From Anseranas semipalmata (taxonomy: Eukaryota > Chordata > Aves > Anseriformes > Anseranatidae): a stretch of DNA of 64,000 bases. Of the stretch, positions 1 through 12,638 are shown one piece after another. How positions within the stretch are numbered: position 1 is the stretch's first letter; every line of letters begins with the position of its first letter. The stretch is from assembly GCA_013399115.1 (NCBI GenBank), contig VXAA01003927.1, forward strand, positions 125,811 through 189,810. The letters are read 5' to 3'. The position numbers were made by a program, and so were the translations under genes. The notes under the pieces were generated by a model, which was not told the origin of the DNA, ran no database searches, and saw nothing but the letters and a program-made list of their open reading frames with translations.

Positions 1-45
1 AAAAAAAAAAAAAAACAGCAGCAGAGGGGGGGGGGGGGGGTCCTT
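1..45. repeat. Poly(A) run followed by poly(G) run
   Basis: The window opens with 15 A, a short CAG-like stretch, then about 14 G in a row. This is simple low-complexity sequence with no gene content visible. Confidence 0.9.
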
Positions 46-2096
46 CTCTACCTGAACAGGGAGAGGGATGTTGCCACATTTAAGCTAGACACACCATAGG
101 CTGGGGATCATGACTTTAAAAATGAGCTACCCCATAAATCTGGCAGCAACCAACGCCTTACACAACGATAGAGTTATACTTAAGGTCTTCTAAGCAGCTT
201 TGGAAAACAAACATGTAATCAGTAACACCACACCCTTTTCTGCAGCTTCTTGTTTAGGACACAGAACAGTGAGTGGACAACACTGCAATATGACTCCTGC
301 CTCCATATAGTTAAACAAGGCTTTGTGTTTCCAAACAAAACTAGGAAGTGAAGTTGTCAATTCTGAAAAGCTTAAACCCCCCTGTTTTGTGATGCATGTT
401 CTATATACACCATTTATATCTCCACTCTTGCTTCCCTCATCTTCATTGCTGGGAGGGCTGGTAAAATCCTTCTAGTGCTTCTGTTTCATTGATTCACCCT
501 TTCTTTTCAAAATCTCACTGGAAACAGCATTTTCCAGGCTAATTTCTATGCCTTCTAATTCCCTGTTCTCTTGTCTGTTACAGCCAGCTGGAAACAACTA
601 GAAATCAAATGGTCCCGAGTCACTCAGGAAGAGCAATCTACTTCAAGAACTCCAGGCAAGCCACCTCCATTCCTGACATGCAGCAGCCATCACCCAGAAG
701 CAAGCTCCATTAAAGGTTTGGGACTTTTTCCTCTTCCTTACGCTCATGGGTTGCTATTTGCCTTTGTGAAAACATGCGTTTTGAAGACTGCTAGGCCACA
801 AGCTGCATTGGTACATGCAGTTATCATTATTAAGCAGACTCCATTTTTACACAGAAGGCATTGACATCCTCTGGGTAGTCTGAGTTCTGCTTGGTACAAC
901 CTGGTCACATCCTTGATATACTTTCCAACAGTGTTCTTCAGTATTTACACCAGTCAGACAATCAGGCTAAATTTAAATAAGCCATTTAAAATACTGAAAA
1001 AAAGATGATCCTCTCTATATGGTGATCATAAAGCATTAAGAGCCAGTTATCAGCGCCCATGTCTGCCTGTGTTGAGGGTACCTGCGTGAAAGCACTTGTC
1101 AGAGTGGGATGAAAACACAGCTCAGCAACCAGCCAGCAGAAGGGTGAGGTAAGGCTAGATAGCAAAGCCCTCAGGGAAGAACATGCGCAGCCCATTAAAG
1201 GCCCAATTGGGCATAAAAGCCAATTGCAGTGCTTTTGGGAGCCAAGTGTCATCTCGCCCACTACAAAGATTTCATTCACAACCAAACGCAGCACAGTCAA
1301 TTCCATTCTACAACTCAGCCAGACTAGTACTAATCCCACATCTAGGCAACGTGAACTTTCATATTCCTCCCCACCCCCTTTCCTTTGTTAACTAAAAAGC
1401 AGCAGCTTGACATGTATTTACTTGAAAAATTAGCTTCGCTTGAAGTAGGACTCGTGCACTTCCTGCTCTGGGGATGTTCAGGCAAACAGAAAGAAAAGGT
1501 CTAAGTTTGTTCTGTCCCAGCTTCACCCCCAGTAATGACTTTCCAGGTGTTTCACTATTAGTCTTCCTCCAACTACTGCAGCTTGACCACCTGCTTCCAC
1601 TGCAGTATGTACACATAGCCTGACGCCCGAGTCCTGATATCAATCTTTTCTGAGGAAAATGAAAGTAACTAGAATTCTTTGGCAATCAAAAAAAAACATT
1701 ACCCATTCTCTTAGCCCCAGTGCCTGGTATAATTTAATGGTGAATCGTTTTCCAAAACCAGTCAAGCCTGGTATTTGCAAACGGTGGACCAAGACTGGAG
1801 TCTTATCCCCCTGTTCTGGCTGCAGTTACTTCCTCCAGTTCTCTTCCTGGAGGCTATAACCCCTCCAGACACTCACGCAGAGTCCTGCTGCCCTGCAGCC
1901 TACCCAGAAGGCAGAGTAGTGGCAGGGCAGGCCCCCATACAGCAAGTTACGATGGATGCAAGCATCAAGGTCAGTATTCATCCCTTCCAGCATCACAACA
2001 CAAAACTGGAGAATGGCACTTTTCCCAGAGCCAGGGCTTCAGGGGGGGAGATAGGGAAAAATGCCAAGTCTTGTTTCTAAAACCCAGGACAAAGTA
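46..2096. other. Flank beyond LPAR2 3' end, no recognised gene
   Basis: I see no exon with a recognisable protein here. A plus-strand acceptor-like site (pyrimidine tract then TTACAG) ends at 581, but the open frame that follows resembles no protein I know. The lower part lies beyond the candidate LPAR2 polyadenylation sites at 2097-2102 and 2320-2325 and is probably intergenic. Confidence 0.5.
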
Positions 2097-3586
2097 TTTA
2101 TTCAAAAAGTCTCTGGGACACAGACAGGAACCATATTCCAAGACTGTTTTAGTCAATCCAGGAGACTGTCACCTTAACACAGGCACTTTCCTGACCATGT
2201 CCTGCAAGAAAGTCCATACATGCACATTTGAATAACAATCCCTCCAGTAAGTTGTCTTCTCTGCCATGTCAGCTGAGGTGATCAGTCAGGAAGCTGATCA
2301 TCTGACAGAACCAGGCTATTTTATTTAAAAAAAACTGAAACTCCAAATTTAGACTTCAATGTAAATGTTCAAAAAACTGCCTTCTGTTAGCCTCTCTGCT
2401 CTCACAAAAGCCCACGACTAACTTCACATTTTGGACTGATGCAGGCACATTCATGCCATTACAAATTTAATGGAGTAAAGGTGAGGGAAACCTGCAGAAG
2501 TATTTACAGTTCCTTGGCCACACATTCTTTTGCCAGCAGAGCATCTACCCTCCAGTCATGGCCTCACAAGCAAGAGGGACTGTTTACATTGTGTGTCAGA
2601 TGCAGCAAATGTACTTACTCAGAAAACTAGATCCTACTTGCACTAATATTAAATAATACTGCTAACTTCTTACGGTGCTTTGCTGAGAGGAAAACTACAT
2701 TTGAACAGACTTAACACATTATTTGTGCAGTTGAATATTAAGGTACAAACTGCACATTAAAACCTAAGGCAAAATACTGATTGCCTTGGAATCTAACCTA
2801 AACCTGTCCCAAAGGGCTTTCAGCGAGTAGAAAGATGGTTTAATGGGAACATGACTCACTCCACATTTATGAATAGGCAATGAACTTGCACATACCACAT
2901 GGTATCACTTAGCAGAACACAAGCACAACTGCAGTTAGTTACAGCACCACTCTCCATTTTAGGAAGGAATTAGGTGCTCCTAAGACATCCTCCAGAAGCC
3001 CAGAATACTTTGAAATTCAGTAACAGACACTCAGGAAAGCAGGAATCTGCTTCTCAGGAAGCAATTCAAACAGATTCCTCTCTGAAGAGGCTTTAAGAAG
3101 AATACGACTTCTGAAAAGCGTGGAACACAGCCTGAATAAGACACTCTTGGGAAACACTAGGCAGCTCTGTTTAGGAAGCAATGAGTAAAACTGAAGGGCT
3201 TTGGGTCTTTGGAGCATGCTACCACTGGAATGACTATTTCTGAAGGCAGTAATACTGAAGTACCAAGAGAATACTTTCCTCGTGGAGAGATCACATGAGA
3301 TTCCTGTTGCATATAGCATTCTTCTAGAGGCTGCTAAATTAAATCAACTTTGCTTTAGAAACAGCAGTCTTTAATAAGAATACTACTCAAAGTATGTTCG
3401 TCCTAAATAACGCACCCTTCAGCAGTACCTTAAAAGCATCTTGTCCTTTATCGGTGACAAGTATTCTATAGAAATATTTATGCTTGAGGACAAAAGAGAA
3501 GTCTCTCCTGCTTTAGAAGCAGGTTGCTCTTAGCCTCTGCTCTTTTGCTCAGAAAGTGGCCACCGCTGATCAGCAATGCTGAAGAG
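2097..3586 (-). other. LPAR2: Probable LPAR2 3' UTR
   Basis: This lies directly downstream, on the minus strand, of the LPAR2 stop codon at 3587-3589. Minus-strand AATAAA hexamers occur at 2325-2320 and 2102-2097, which would give a 3' UTR of about 1.3-1.5 kb. No coding exon is recognisable. The extent is inferred from the hexamers only; either or neither may be used. Confidence 0.45.
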
Positions 3587-6500
3587 CTAAATAGAGGAGT
3601 CCACAGTAAAGTGCCCGTTCTGAGAAAGTGTTCTGCGGTCTGTGGTGTTCAACTTCACCACCGTGGGTGTGTATTTGGAATTCCTATAACAGATGAAGCA
3701 GAGGATCCTCCGGAATGTGCTACGCATCTCGTTGTCCCTGTAAGAGTAGACAATAGCGTTTATCAACGAATTGATCTCTGCCAGCAACAGGACGTATTTC
3801 TCCACAGCTAGAACATTGCAGCTCTTGCAGCCCAAGCCATCCAGTAGGAGCACAACTTGTCCTGGAGTCCAGCAGATAACAAAAGCACCTGGGAAGAGAA
3901 GAACCCCTGTTAGAGAAAAAGCAGGTTCCTGGCCCTGCCCAGTCACTCACCACAGAGATGCTCAATGGAATTCAGTGGTGTTTTATGTTGTGGAAAAAGT
4001 TAAAACGGGGAAAATACTGGTTTCTCTCTAAATTTTTGCTTCATGCTGGGGAGAAAGCCTGAGGATTCAACCACAAAATACCAAAAATGGAGGCACTGGC
4101 TTTTCTTCCCCGCTTTCCCCCACCCCATTCACTCACAAACACTTCCAAGTAGCTTCACTTACCTCCCCTCACCCCCATCACTGCATTCACAAAGTGAAGA
4201 TGAAGTGTTGGTGTGGTTTAACACTGATAGGCAGCCAAGCTCCACGCAGCTGCTCTCTCACTCCCCCTCCTCAGCAGGAGGGAGGTAGAAGAAAATGAGA
4301 TGGAAAGGGGAGAAAACTTGCAGGTTTGAGACAGGAGCAGTTTAATCAAGGAATAGCAAAGGCCATGGGGAAGCATAAGGAGGAAAAAAGTTATTCCCTA
4401 CTTCCCATCAGTAAGCAATATTCAGCCACACCTTGGGAAGCAGGGCCTCAATATGCATAGCAGTTGCTTGGGAAAACAAATGCTTTCATAACGAGAGCCC
4501 CCCTCCCTTCTTCCCCCAGATTTTATTGCTGAGCAGGATGTCATATGGTAGGGAACGTCCCCTGGTCGGTTTAAGTCAGCTGCCCCGGCTGTGTCCCCTC
4601 CCCACCTCTTGCCCACCCGCCTTTGCGGAGGGGGGAGCAGGAGAAACAGCCTGGATGCTGTGCCAGCACCGTGCAGCAACAGCTGGAACATCAGCACCGG
4701 ATCAATGTGGCCCTAGCTACGAGTGCGGAGCACAGCACTACGGGCTGCTGCAGGGAAGTGAACCCCATCCCAGACCCAGTACAAGCGTTCCCGTTCCCAT
4801 GCCACTCCCAAAGAGGGGAGCAGGCCATGAAGTTCGGGAAGAGTCAGAGGAACACATTTTGAATGAAGTCATCTTCGCTGCCCATGCAGTTTCTGGGGAT
4901 TTTGGTTAAATGTCTAAGTTTAGAAGAGTCATGGCTAACACTTAGGGCAGCCCCATGAAGCCTACCTTGCACAACTACGCACTGAGCAGAAGACAGCCAA
5001 GCAGCGGGCTGGCCAGCACGAGGACTGAGCCGCGCAGACTCCACCACCGATTCCATCTGTTCTTGCCACCACCTGCAAAGCTCCGGGGCAAAAGGCTAAT
5101 TGCCTATTTTGCGTGGAGTGGGAGGTGCCTGCGGCTCCTAAAACCCTTTTTACGGTCATGATTTTAACTTTAAAGCTGACGTAAATGGAGCACTCGCCCA
5201 TCAGTGCTCCCAGAGCTCATGCATAAGGTTGTATGTTAAAGCACAGGAGCTGCACCCTGCTGTGTCTCCTGGGAAGGGGTGGAAAAGAACAGACTGGCTG
5301 AGAACTTCGCAACTACACCCTTTGCTGGAAAACATCTGACAGGAAAGAACAACAGCCAGAGGAGCTGCACCAAAACGAGAGGCTGAATGTAAAGGGTCAT
5401 TAAATGAAATGCCGCACTGGTGAAGAGTCAGGAACACATGCAAAGGATCTCCTGGGTTTGTGGAAGTGTTTGGGGCCAGTTATATGCAACTGCATCCTGT
5501 AACCCTTTTTATTTAAGCAGATTGTGCTCCCAGAAGGTCAGCACAGCAGCTACCACATCTGGGCCAGGCAGCTTTCCCTGCACTTGCAGACAGCACTTTG
5601 CTTTGCCCCCTTTGTAATTAGCAAAAATATTAAGTAGATTCCTGGCTGTCATAAAGGAAGGTCCAATACTTCTCCTTTAACTTGAGCGGGTCTGCAGGAA
5701 AGGGACCTCCTTGTTGAGTGATGCAACTTTCTGTTTTAGCCAGGTTTTCAGCATCTGCAATGAAAACCAGATTCTCTGGAGGGACTGGCTCCCAGCAGCA
5801 CTAAGTAAAGCCAGGGGAATATTGAAGATGGAAGAGAGAAAGAGAGGCACCTAGAAAGTTTTAGTCTTGTGCCTGCTAATCAAACTGCTTTCTTTACTCC
5901 TTAATGGAAAGTATTCCAAAAGAAGCCTGAACTCTTAATAATCTCCACAGCGTGGTCACTAGCAACTCTGCCCTGTGGTTTGCTCATCAGGGGATCCCGT
6001 CCTGCTCAACTGGTCTGTGGGAAAATTTGCTACTACCTTCCAGATGTACCTTGAACTTATTATTGATTTCCAGGTCAGCTTCTTAGTGCCCAGGACCCGC
6101 AGGATTTCTAATGCCTTGCAACGAAGAGGCACATGGCTTCTATACCGCACCCTCGGCTTCCTCGCACACTCACCAGCAGCTACACCCTCTGATGCATAAG
6201 GCGCAAAGTATTCCTCTGTGCAGAGTCCAAGTTTGCAGAAGGCCAGGGAACTAGGGTGGAGAAGGAATTACACCAGGGCTTTCACAAGGAGAGAAAAAAC
6301 CCTCTGCAGTCACAAGCGTATGCTGAGTCTGAACTGAAAGGTATTTTCCGTGGGTTGGGAAATTCCTGCCCTTGTTCCTACCTGCACAAGAGACCTGTAC
6401 AGAGCCGTCACTTCTCTCCAACGCTGCTGGGCAGAGGAAGGGAAAAAGCCCTCGGGTTACGGGAGCCCTACAGGCCTGATGAGCTCCTCACTCTCCCTCA

Positions 6501-9156
6501 GCTTTCCACATTTGGTTCCTCCCCACTCTGCCCAACCCCAGCCACCAGTCTGAATTCCTTGTGAAACCACAGCAGCTTTTCCAAGCCTCCTGTGACCCAA
6601 GCTTTTCTCACTCAAGGGAGAAGACAAAGACAGGCAAGCCAAGCCAGGATTGGGGACACCAAGAGGAAAGGGATCTCCCAAAAACAAGGCGATGCACCAA
6701 GTGTGAATTGCATTTTTCTTGTAGGCCAGCATTCCCACCCTGCCAGCCCTCTTCCAGAGGAGACAGAAGTGCCGTGAAGTTGAGCAGTCCTGCTGGTACC
6801 ATGGGATGACCCTCTGACACTTTTCAGGAAGAAATGGGGGAAACAAAACTTTCCCCTCTGCTCTGGATTGCAGAAAATAAAAAGCAAATTATTCTTTAGC
6901 TCTGCTGCCCCTCCACACTGCATCTGATCAGCTCCGAGGCAGCTGGAACTCCCAGCTGCGCACAAGAGATGGCGAGATTGCAAGGCAGGCAAGAAGGCAT
7001 CGCACAGAAGGCAGGAACAGGCACAAAGCCCCCAATTTTGCTGCTCACAAGTTGCAACAGGACGCAGCAAGCGGCGGCGTGCCCCCGAGCAGGGACACAC
7101 CAAGCAGCGGCGGCTGCTCCACTCTGCTCCCCCCCACCGCCGAGCCCGGCTCTGCCAGCGGGAGTTTGCAAGGGAGTAGTCTTTGTTTGCAGCTACAAGG
7201 TTTCCCTGACAGAGCAAATTCTGCACTTATCAGGCAAGATTTGCAAGCCAGGGGTTGTGACCGGAAGCCCAGCATCGAGCAGGGTTGCAGAATCTCAACG
7301 CGTTGATTTATTTCGCTTCAAAGAAGCATTGCTAGATCAGTAAAACAGATTTTAAAAAAATCGTGGAACGATCTGCTGTTGAAAGCGCAACGTGTGAGCG
7401 CACCAGCCCCCCTCGCTGGATTCCTCGGAGGGATGGTGTCCTTCAGGGACACCCGCACGCTCGCTGCTGTCTGCGGATTACAGACAGAAGTCTCTGCACA
7501 ATCTATACAGAGACAAAATGAGCAAAACAGTGTTTGAAAGAAGCGTTCAGCAATTTATCTCGGTGGCCTAGCAAGATGCACAGCACTGCGCGGAGCAGCA
7601 CATAGCTGCATAAAGTTCGATATCTGAATGAGGTTAAGTAACCTGGGCAGGCAGAGCCTCAGTGCCAACCACTTCCAGTTACCGATCTGCCCCCATTTGC
7701 ACTACAAACTGCATCCAGACAGACTAACTGGCGGGCAGTTAGCGCTCTGCTGGAGACCCCGTGCTCCCCCAAGAGCTGAGACTTCCCAGTGACTTATTTA
7801 CCAGAGCAGACAGACCCAGCACCAGCTGCTCAAAAAAAAAAAAATCAGAGCAAAGTTTAGTGCTTTGTTCCAGTAAACAGTCTAAGGAATTTGGACAGAA
7901 CTCCCTCATTGTCTTTTCCCGTCACCTTGTGATGTCTGCCCCAAACCTCTTTCCATCCTTTAAAGGACGCACCAAGTGCTGTTGCTTGATAAGGCCTGGC
8001 TGAGGCCTTAGTTCCATGCAACTCTAGTATGCTTTCTCCGCAGAAGAGTGGAGGACATAAGTCTTTTGCTTGCCTAAAGCACCTGTACTTACAGCAGTCA
8101 GATATTAAAAAGTCACATTAGTAACAGTCCCTCTCATCTCTGCTAACCAGAGGAGTAGAGAAGGCAGAGAAGAGATTTGGGAGCTTGCATTCTCCTCTGC
8201 CTGCCTGCTCGCTCCAATCACAGCTCACACAAAATTCAGAGTCCTGAAGCCACTGAATTACTCAGCAGCCAAACCAGCACCCCAGCGGCTTCAGAGAAGC
8301 AGAAGAGGCACGTCCCAGTCCTCCCTGTCCCAAGCACATCCAGCTGCGGCCCCACACAACCCAGGACATAGGATCAGAGCATCATTTAGACCAACTAGAG
8401 CAAGTGGACTTACTTAGGATAATAGTGACCGTCTTGACAAGGCTGATCATGGTCTCCTTGTAGCGGGGGTGGAAGCTGGTGTGCTTGGACATCCGCGTCA
8501 TCTTCCTTTTCACATAGATGAAGATGTGCGTGTACACGACCACCATGATGAGGAAGATGACCAGGTTGGAGATGGCCCAGAAGGTCAGGTAGCTCCTGCT
8601 GTAGAGCGGCGCCATGCTGGAACACTTCTCCAGGGCACAGAGGCAGTGCCAGCCGTAGGACGGGATGAGCCCCAGGAGCAGGGCTGTGACCCAGATACAA
8701 AAGATCAGGATCATCACACGCTGGTTGGACATTTTGCTGTGTAACTGCATAGTGAAGACAGTCTGGTGCCTTTCTACAGCGATTGCCAGCAGGTTCACCA
8801 CAGAGGCGGTCAGGCTGGTGTCCAACAGGCTCTGGCGGATGAACCAGGTCTTCAGGGAGAGCTCTGCTGTCCTAGGCCCCGTGTGGAACATGAGAAACAT
8901 GTACGCAATGCCAGCAAAGAGGTCGGCAGCTGCCAAATTCCCCAGCAGGTAGTAGATGGGGTAGTGGAAGCGGCGGTTGATGATGATAGCGGTGATGACC
9001 AGCAGGTTGGTCAGCAGCACAATGACACTCACTGTCAGGCCCAGGGCAACCACCAGGACATCCTTTGTCCTCCAGTACGTGGTCAGCTCTTTGCGGCTGT
9101 TGTTGTAGAAGAACCCCACCGTCTCATTGTAAAAACAGTGCTTCATCGCTGCTGTC
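3587..9156 (-). CDS. LPAR2: Lysophosphatidic acid receptor 2 (two coding exons)
   Basis: Seven-helix G-protein-coupled receptor of the LPA/EDG family at the plasma membrane; the family binds lysophosphatidic acid and signals through Gi, Gq and G12/13. Coding exons are 9146-8414 (ATG at 9146-9144) and 3888-3587 (TAG). They total 345 codons, 344 residues, against 348 in human LPAR2. A splice acceptor ends just above 9156, ten bases before the ATG, so a non-coding exon lies upstream. Visible features: N-glycosylation sequons at N7 and N15; Arg104-Gln105 and Lys275 at the positions where the family holds the LPA head group; ERH (125-127) in place of DRY; N288-A-x-x-Y292 in place of NPxxY, as in human LPAR2; a CxxC pair in the tail (C308, C311); and a C-terminal class I PDZ ligand ending DSSI. 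The split codon at the exon junction gives Ser245, where human LPAR1-3 have Gly. Downstream on the same strand from GMIP, as in human. Confidence 0.96.
4212..4783 (-). mobile_element. Solo LTR of an avian endogenous retrovirus in the LPAR2 intron
   Basis: A 572 bp block recognisable as a long terminal repeat common in bird genomes. Read on the minus strand it begins TG and ends CA at plus position 4212 (TGTGGTTTAAC on the plus strand). It carries an ATTAAA polyadenylation-type hexamer (plus TTTAAT at 4339-4344), and a degraded TATA-like A-rich site beside a long purine-rich tract. No internal gag-pol-env sequence flanks it, so it is a solo LTR. I could not identify a clean target-site duplication. 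Its sense strand matches LPAR2 transcription. Family (probably ERVL-like) is from memory and not certain. Confidence 0.75.
7060..7480. other. GC- and CpG-rich stretch in the LPAR2 intron
   Basis: This part of the LPAR2 intron is locally richer in CpG and in C/G homopolymers than its surroundings. No coding exon or splice pair linking it to LPAR2 was found. It could be an intronic regulatory element or simply base-composition drift; the sequence alone does not decide. Confidence 0.3.
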
Positions 9157-12100
9157 CTAGAGGGACAAGAGTATCGTTAGCTTCTTGTGCCCACACACCC
9201 AACTCCTACAAGCCCAGAAGATGCTGAGCATCAGCTTAGTGCCTTTGACACACATGGAGGTGAGGGGGTAGAGCTTGACACACACAGAAAGAGCCACACA
9301 AACAAGAAACCACATTATAACAGGGACAGAACTACACATCTCCCAGGCTGAATCTTCATCTGTCCTCAAAGCCATGCTGAGGATGCAGTGAAACCTTGAA
9401 CGCTCCCAGGAGATGTTTGCCAGATCTGATAAGAGATTCTCCCTGCCCATCCCACGCAGCTTCACGGGGACGACAGACAAAACTATTTTTGTTGTCCCAG
9501 ATGTCCTACTTCAGAAATGTAAAAACAAAGCAGCAGCAAAGAAGGTTTATCAGTCAGTCACTAAAAAACACTGACGAAGACTGAGTCTCTGCAGCTGTTG
9601 TAGTCCCCAGGACTGCTGCTTCTGGTTCAACAAGCACACACATCTCATCATGCCTGGGGTAGCTTTATTACTTCAAGGCTGATGTACCTCACAGTACCTG
9701 GGCACTGTTGGGAGCAAGACCAGGCAAGCCATTTGTCTGGACCATAACGATAAGTCTCAATTTTCAAAGCCCATCTACCTCCCTGATGATTTAACTTCCT
9801 GTCCTGTGGACAGCCAAACATGAAGCAGCAGGTTAGGCTGAAAGATGCTTTACATTACAGCTTTGGAGTCAGCATTAAAACCTGGTAATTGACACATATT
9901 GCTTGTCTGTGGAAAAAAAGTGAGAAATGCAGCACCATGAATAAACCCAAGGGATGGGCAGCCCAACCATTACATCCCACAGCAGATATTCAGTTCCTTT
10001 CCTACCCAAGAGCTTGGAAACCTCAAGTCAGGGCTGGCTGCGGTCCCTGCTGGGAAGGGCGAACCCAGGCTGAAGCCTCCTTCCTCGCAGCGCTGCGAGG
10101 TGCTGAAAAGTGACATCGTTTTTCCTTACCCTCCTGAGTTCTGCACATGAAGTCACTGGTTCTTCCTGTCCTCTCATGAGCTCAACCATCATTCTCATTT
10201 TAGAGAAAGCCTGAGACCACGCAGCAAGAGCATCATCCTCTCCAGACAGGGGAAAAAAAACCAAAGCTCCTGACTTGCCATTCATTTTAATCACCCTGAA
10301 CCCAAGAACAGAGTTCAGGAGTCTTAATTACATCTTCCTCTGCTCTCTTGGCAGCAACTACTCCGTATTCCTGGACGCTTCAACAGCAGCTCTTGGCACA
10401 ACAGCAACACTGTCGCTAGTACCAGGGAGGTGAGGTAACTGCAGGCAGGCCAGCTTATTATCACCTGCACCGCACCCAGCTCTGCCTGCGCACACTGCCG
10501 AGTTGTGCAAACAAGATGGCTGGGTCTGGAAAGCCTTTCGTGCTGCAACTGAACTTTTGATCTCCAGGCTTATGTAGAGCCCATCAGGCAGCACTTCAGC
10601 ATATGGCTGTCTCCGCCATGAGATGGAAAAAATACGCAACAACTACCTCACTTAAAAATCCCATCTCTGCGGCTGAATAGGGAAATATTCTTACAAATAC
10701 TGGTGAGGAAAAAGGATGAAGAGAAACCAACCAGTCCCATGGGATAGCTGTGGCACAGTAATAAAACCACAATTCTATCCTTCTCTTTTCAGGTAATGGG
10801 GTGTTTGTAGATCTCAAGCTGTAGAGCTGTTTGGGAGAGTAGCATGGTCCAAACTCAGCACAGGGGATGAAAGTAACCGAGTAGGATCTGCCGAGATACC
10901 ACGTGGAGACTTGGCAGATTACCGGTAAGTGTTTTGGCTTCACAGCAGGAAGCAATGGAAGAATGAGGAAGGGAGGAAAGCTTAGGAACAGGATGAACAC
11001 AACCACAATGAATCACTGGCAGGTAGATGACCACCTGCACAGGGTGTATCTGGGAGGCACCGGTCACATCTCTACTTGGAGAGATGAAATCCAGGGCTAG
11101 GCCATTCTTATTGCAAAACAGTTTCAAGAGCATAAACAAAACCCAAAAAGAAATTTAAGAAGCCTTAAAATATCAAAATGAAATAACATGTTGATGGATC
11201 TAGGCTTTTCCTCAGTGATTTCTGAGCTGACACTACAACAAATTAAATCCAGATAAAACTACCTTTAGTTGCCACTACATTACAGAAACCAATCTTATTT
11301 TGTTGCAAAAATAGAAATTCAGCAGCTGTGACGTACCCCATAAGCTTCCCGTGCAGACTGCGTGCTCACTTGCAACCTGTGAACTTTTTTACAGCATTGT
11401 ACAAGTACTCGTTCAATGCTACATGGACTGGGGGAGGGGATTACAGAGCTGCAGAAAGCCACAAAGGAGCTGTGTTCTGCATGTGTAATGCAGAAATCTA
11501 GAGAAAGTCCCTCTGCATTAATCCTAATGACAATGTCTTAACTGCTTCTTTAGGCAAGACCCGGTTAGAGCGCAGGAAAAAGTTGGAGAGCTCGCAATCC
11601 CTCTGGAAGGTGCGTAGCCTACGAGCTAAACCCATGCAATGCTGGGAGCTGGGTGGGGTCCAGAAGGTACTGACAGGTAAATGCCTGTGGCTGGTCCTGG
11701 GAGCTGGCGTGCCATTACATTGCCACTCTGCAATTAGAAAACCGACCTTGGAGCTTGGCATCAAGGGCAGACAATGCCACAAAGCAGAATTTAACAGGCA
11801 GACTGGGGAAAAGAAACACCCTGCCCACAGCAGCGAGCAGACAAAGTCAGGCTGGTGCCATGATGCACAAAGGAGCTGGAGGAGTCTATTGTTCAGTGTC
11901 CGAGCAACCCCCATCCGTGGCCTTACACTCTTCAATGGGATCTTACAAGGTTTTTCCTTAGCAGTATTGTTGACTTGGTAAAACAAGATGCTAGTTACAT
12001 GCTGCAACAGCTACGGTGTCCCTTTCTTGAGCAATACGCAAACCCGTCCTCTTCTCTAACCACACTACCTCAAACTCGGCTCAAGTCTCTCTCCCCCTTA

Positions 12101-12638
12101 ACATCAAGTATGGCTTTGCAGGCAGTGCTTGGTAGAAACCACTGCTCTGTGTGAGCACACAAAACGAGCGCAGAATGTCGTTTCCCCTTGCCTGAGTTAT
12201 TCATACACACACGCCGTCTCCCTTCTTACTCAGGTAATTGCTGCACTAGGTTCACAGTAAGTTCAGAGTTTTTACACAGAAAGTAAAGGTGCGAGTGTCC
12301 TCCCTTCTCCATTTCCTCCTGCTTGCAAAAGTGGAAAATGCTGCTCAGCTCCTCGAGATCTGGGAGGACATTCAACACTTGTGAACAAACCGACAGCCAC
12401 CGCAGTGGGGAAACGAGCAGGGATGAATGGCTGATTTTATGCTCCCCCTAATAGCCACAATCAGTGTTGATTAAAACAGAACAATGGATATATAAAGCTA
12501 AGTCAGCTCACAGGGACTCTAATCCAACTTGTTTTACCAGTGTCCACTGCACACAAATTTATGTGGCCAAACGTTCAAACTGCTACACTTTAAGCCATGA
12601 ACAGTACAAGGTTTTACTCTAAAGAATAGCATTCTTAC
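9157..12638. other. Non-coding stretch upstream of the LPAR2 coding exons
   Basis: No recognisable protein exon on either strand. If the candidate donor at 12,639 is real, this is the first intron of LPAR2, ending at the acceptor just above 9156 (pyrimidine-rich tract then CTAG). Otherwise it is plain intergenic sequence. Confidence 0.5.

Noticed and set aside
571..864. 97-codon plus-strand open frame preceded by an acceptor-like site
   Set aside because: No similarity to any protein I recognise, no matching donor in phase, and no partner exon nearby.
8469..9227. Plus-strand open frames across the LPAR2 exon
   Set aside because: They are antisense shadows of the LPAR2 coding exon; the minus-strand frame is the one with family motifs.
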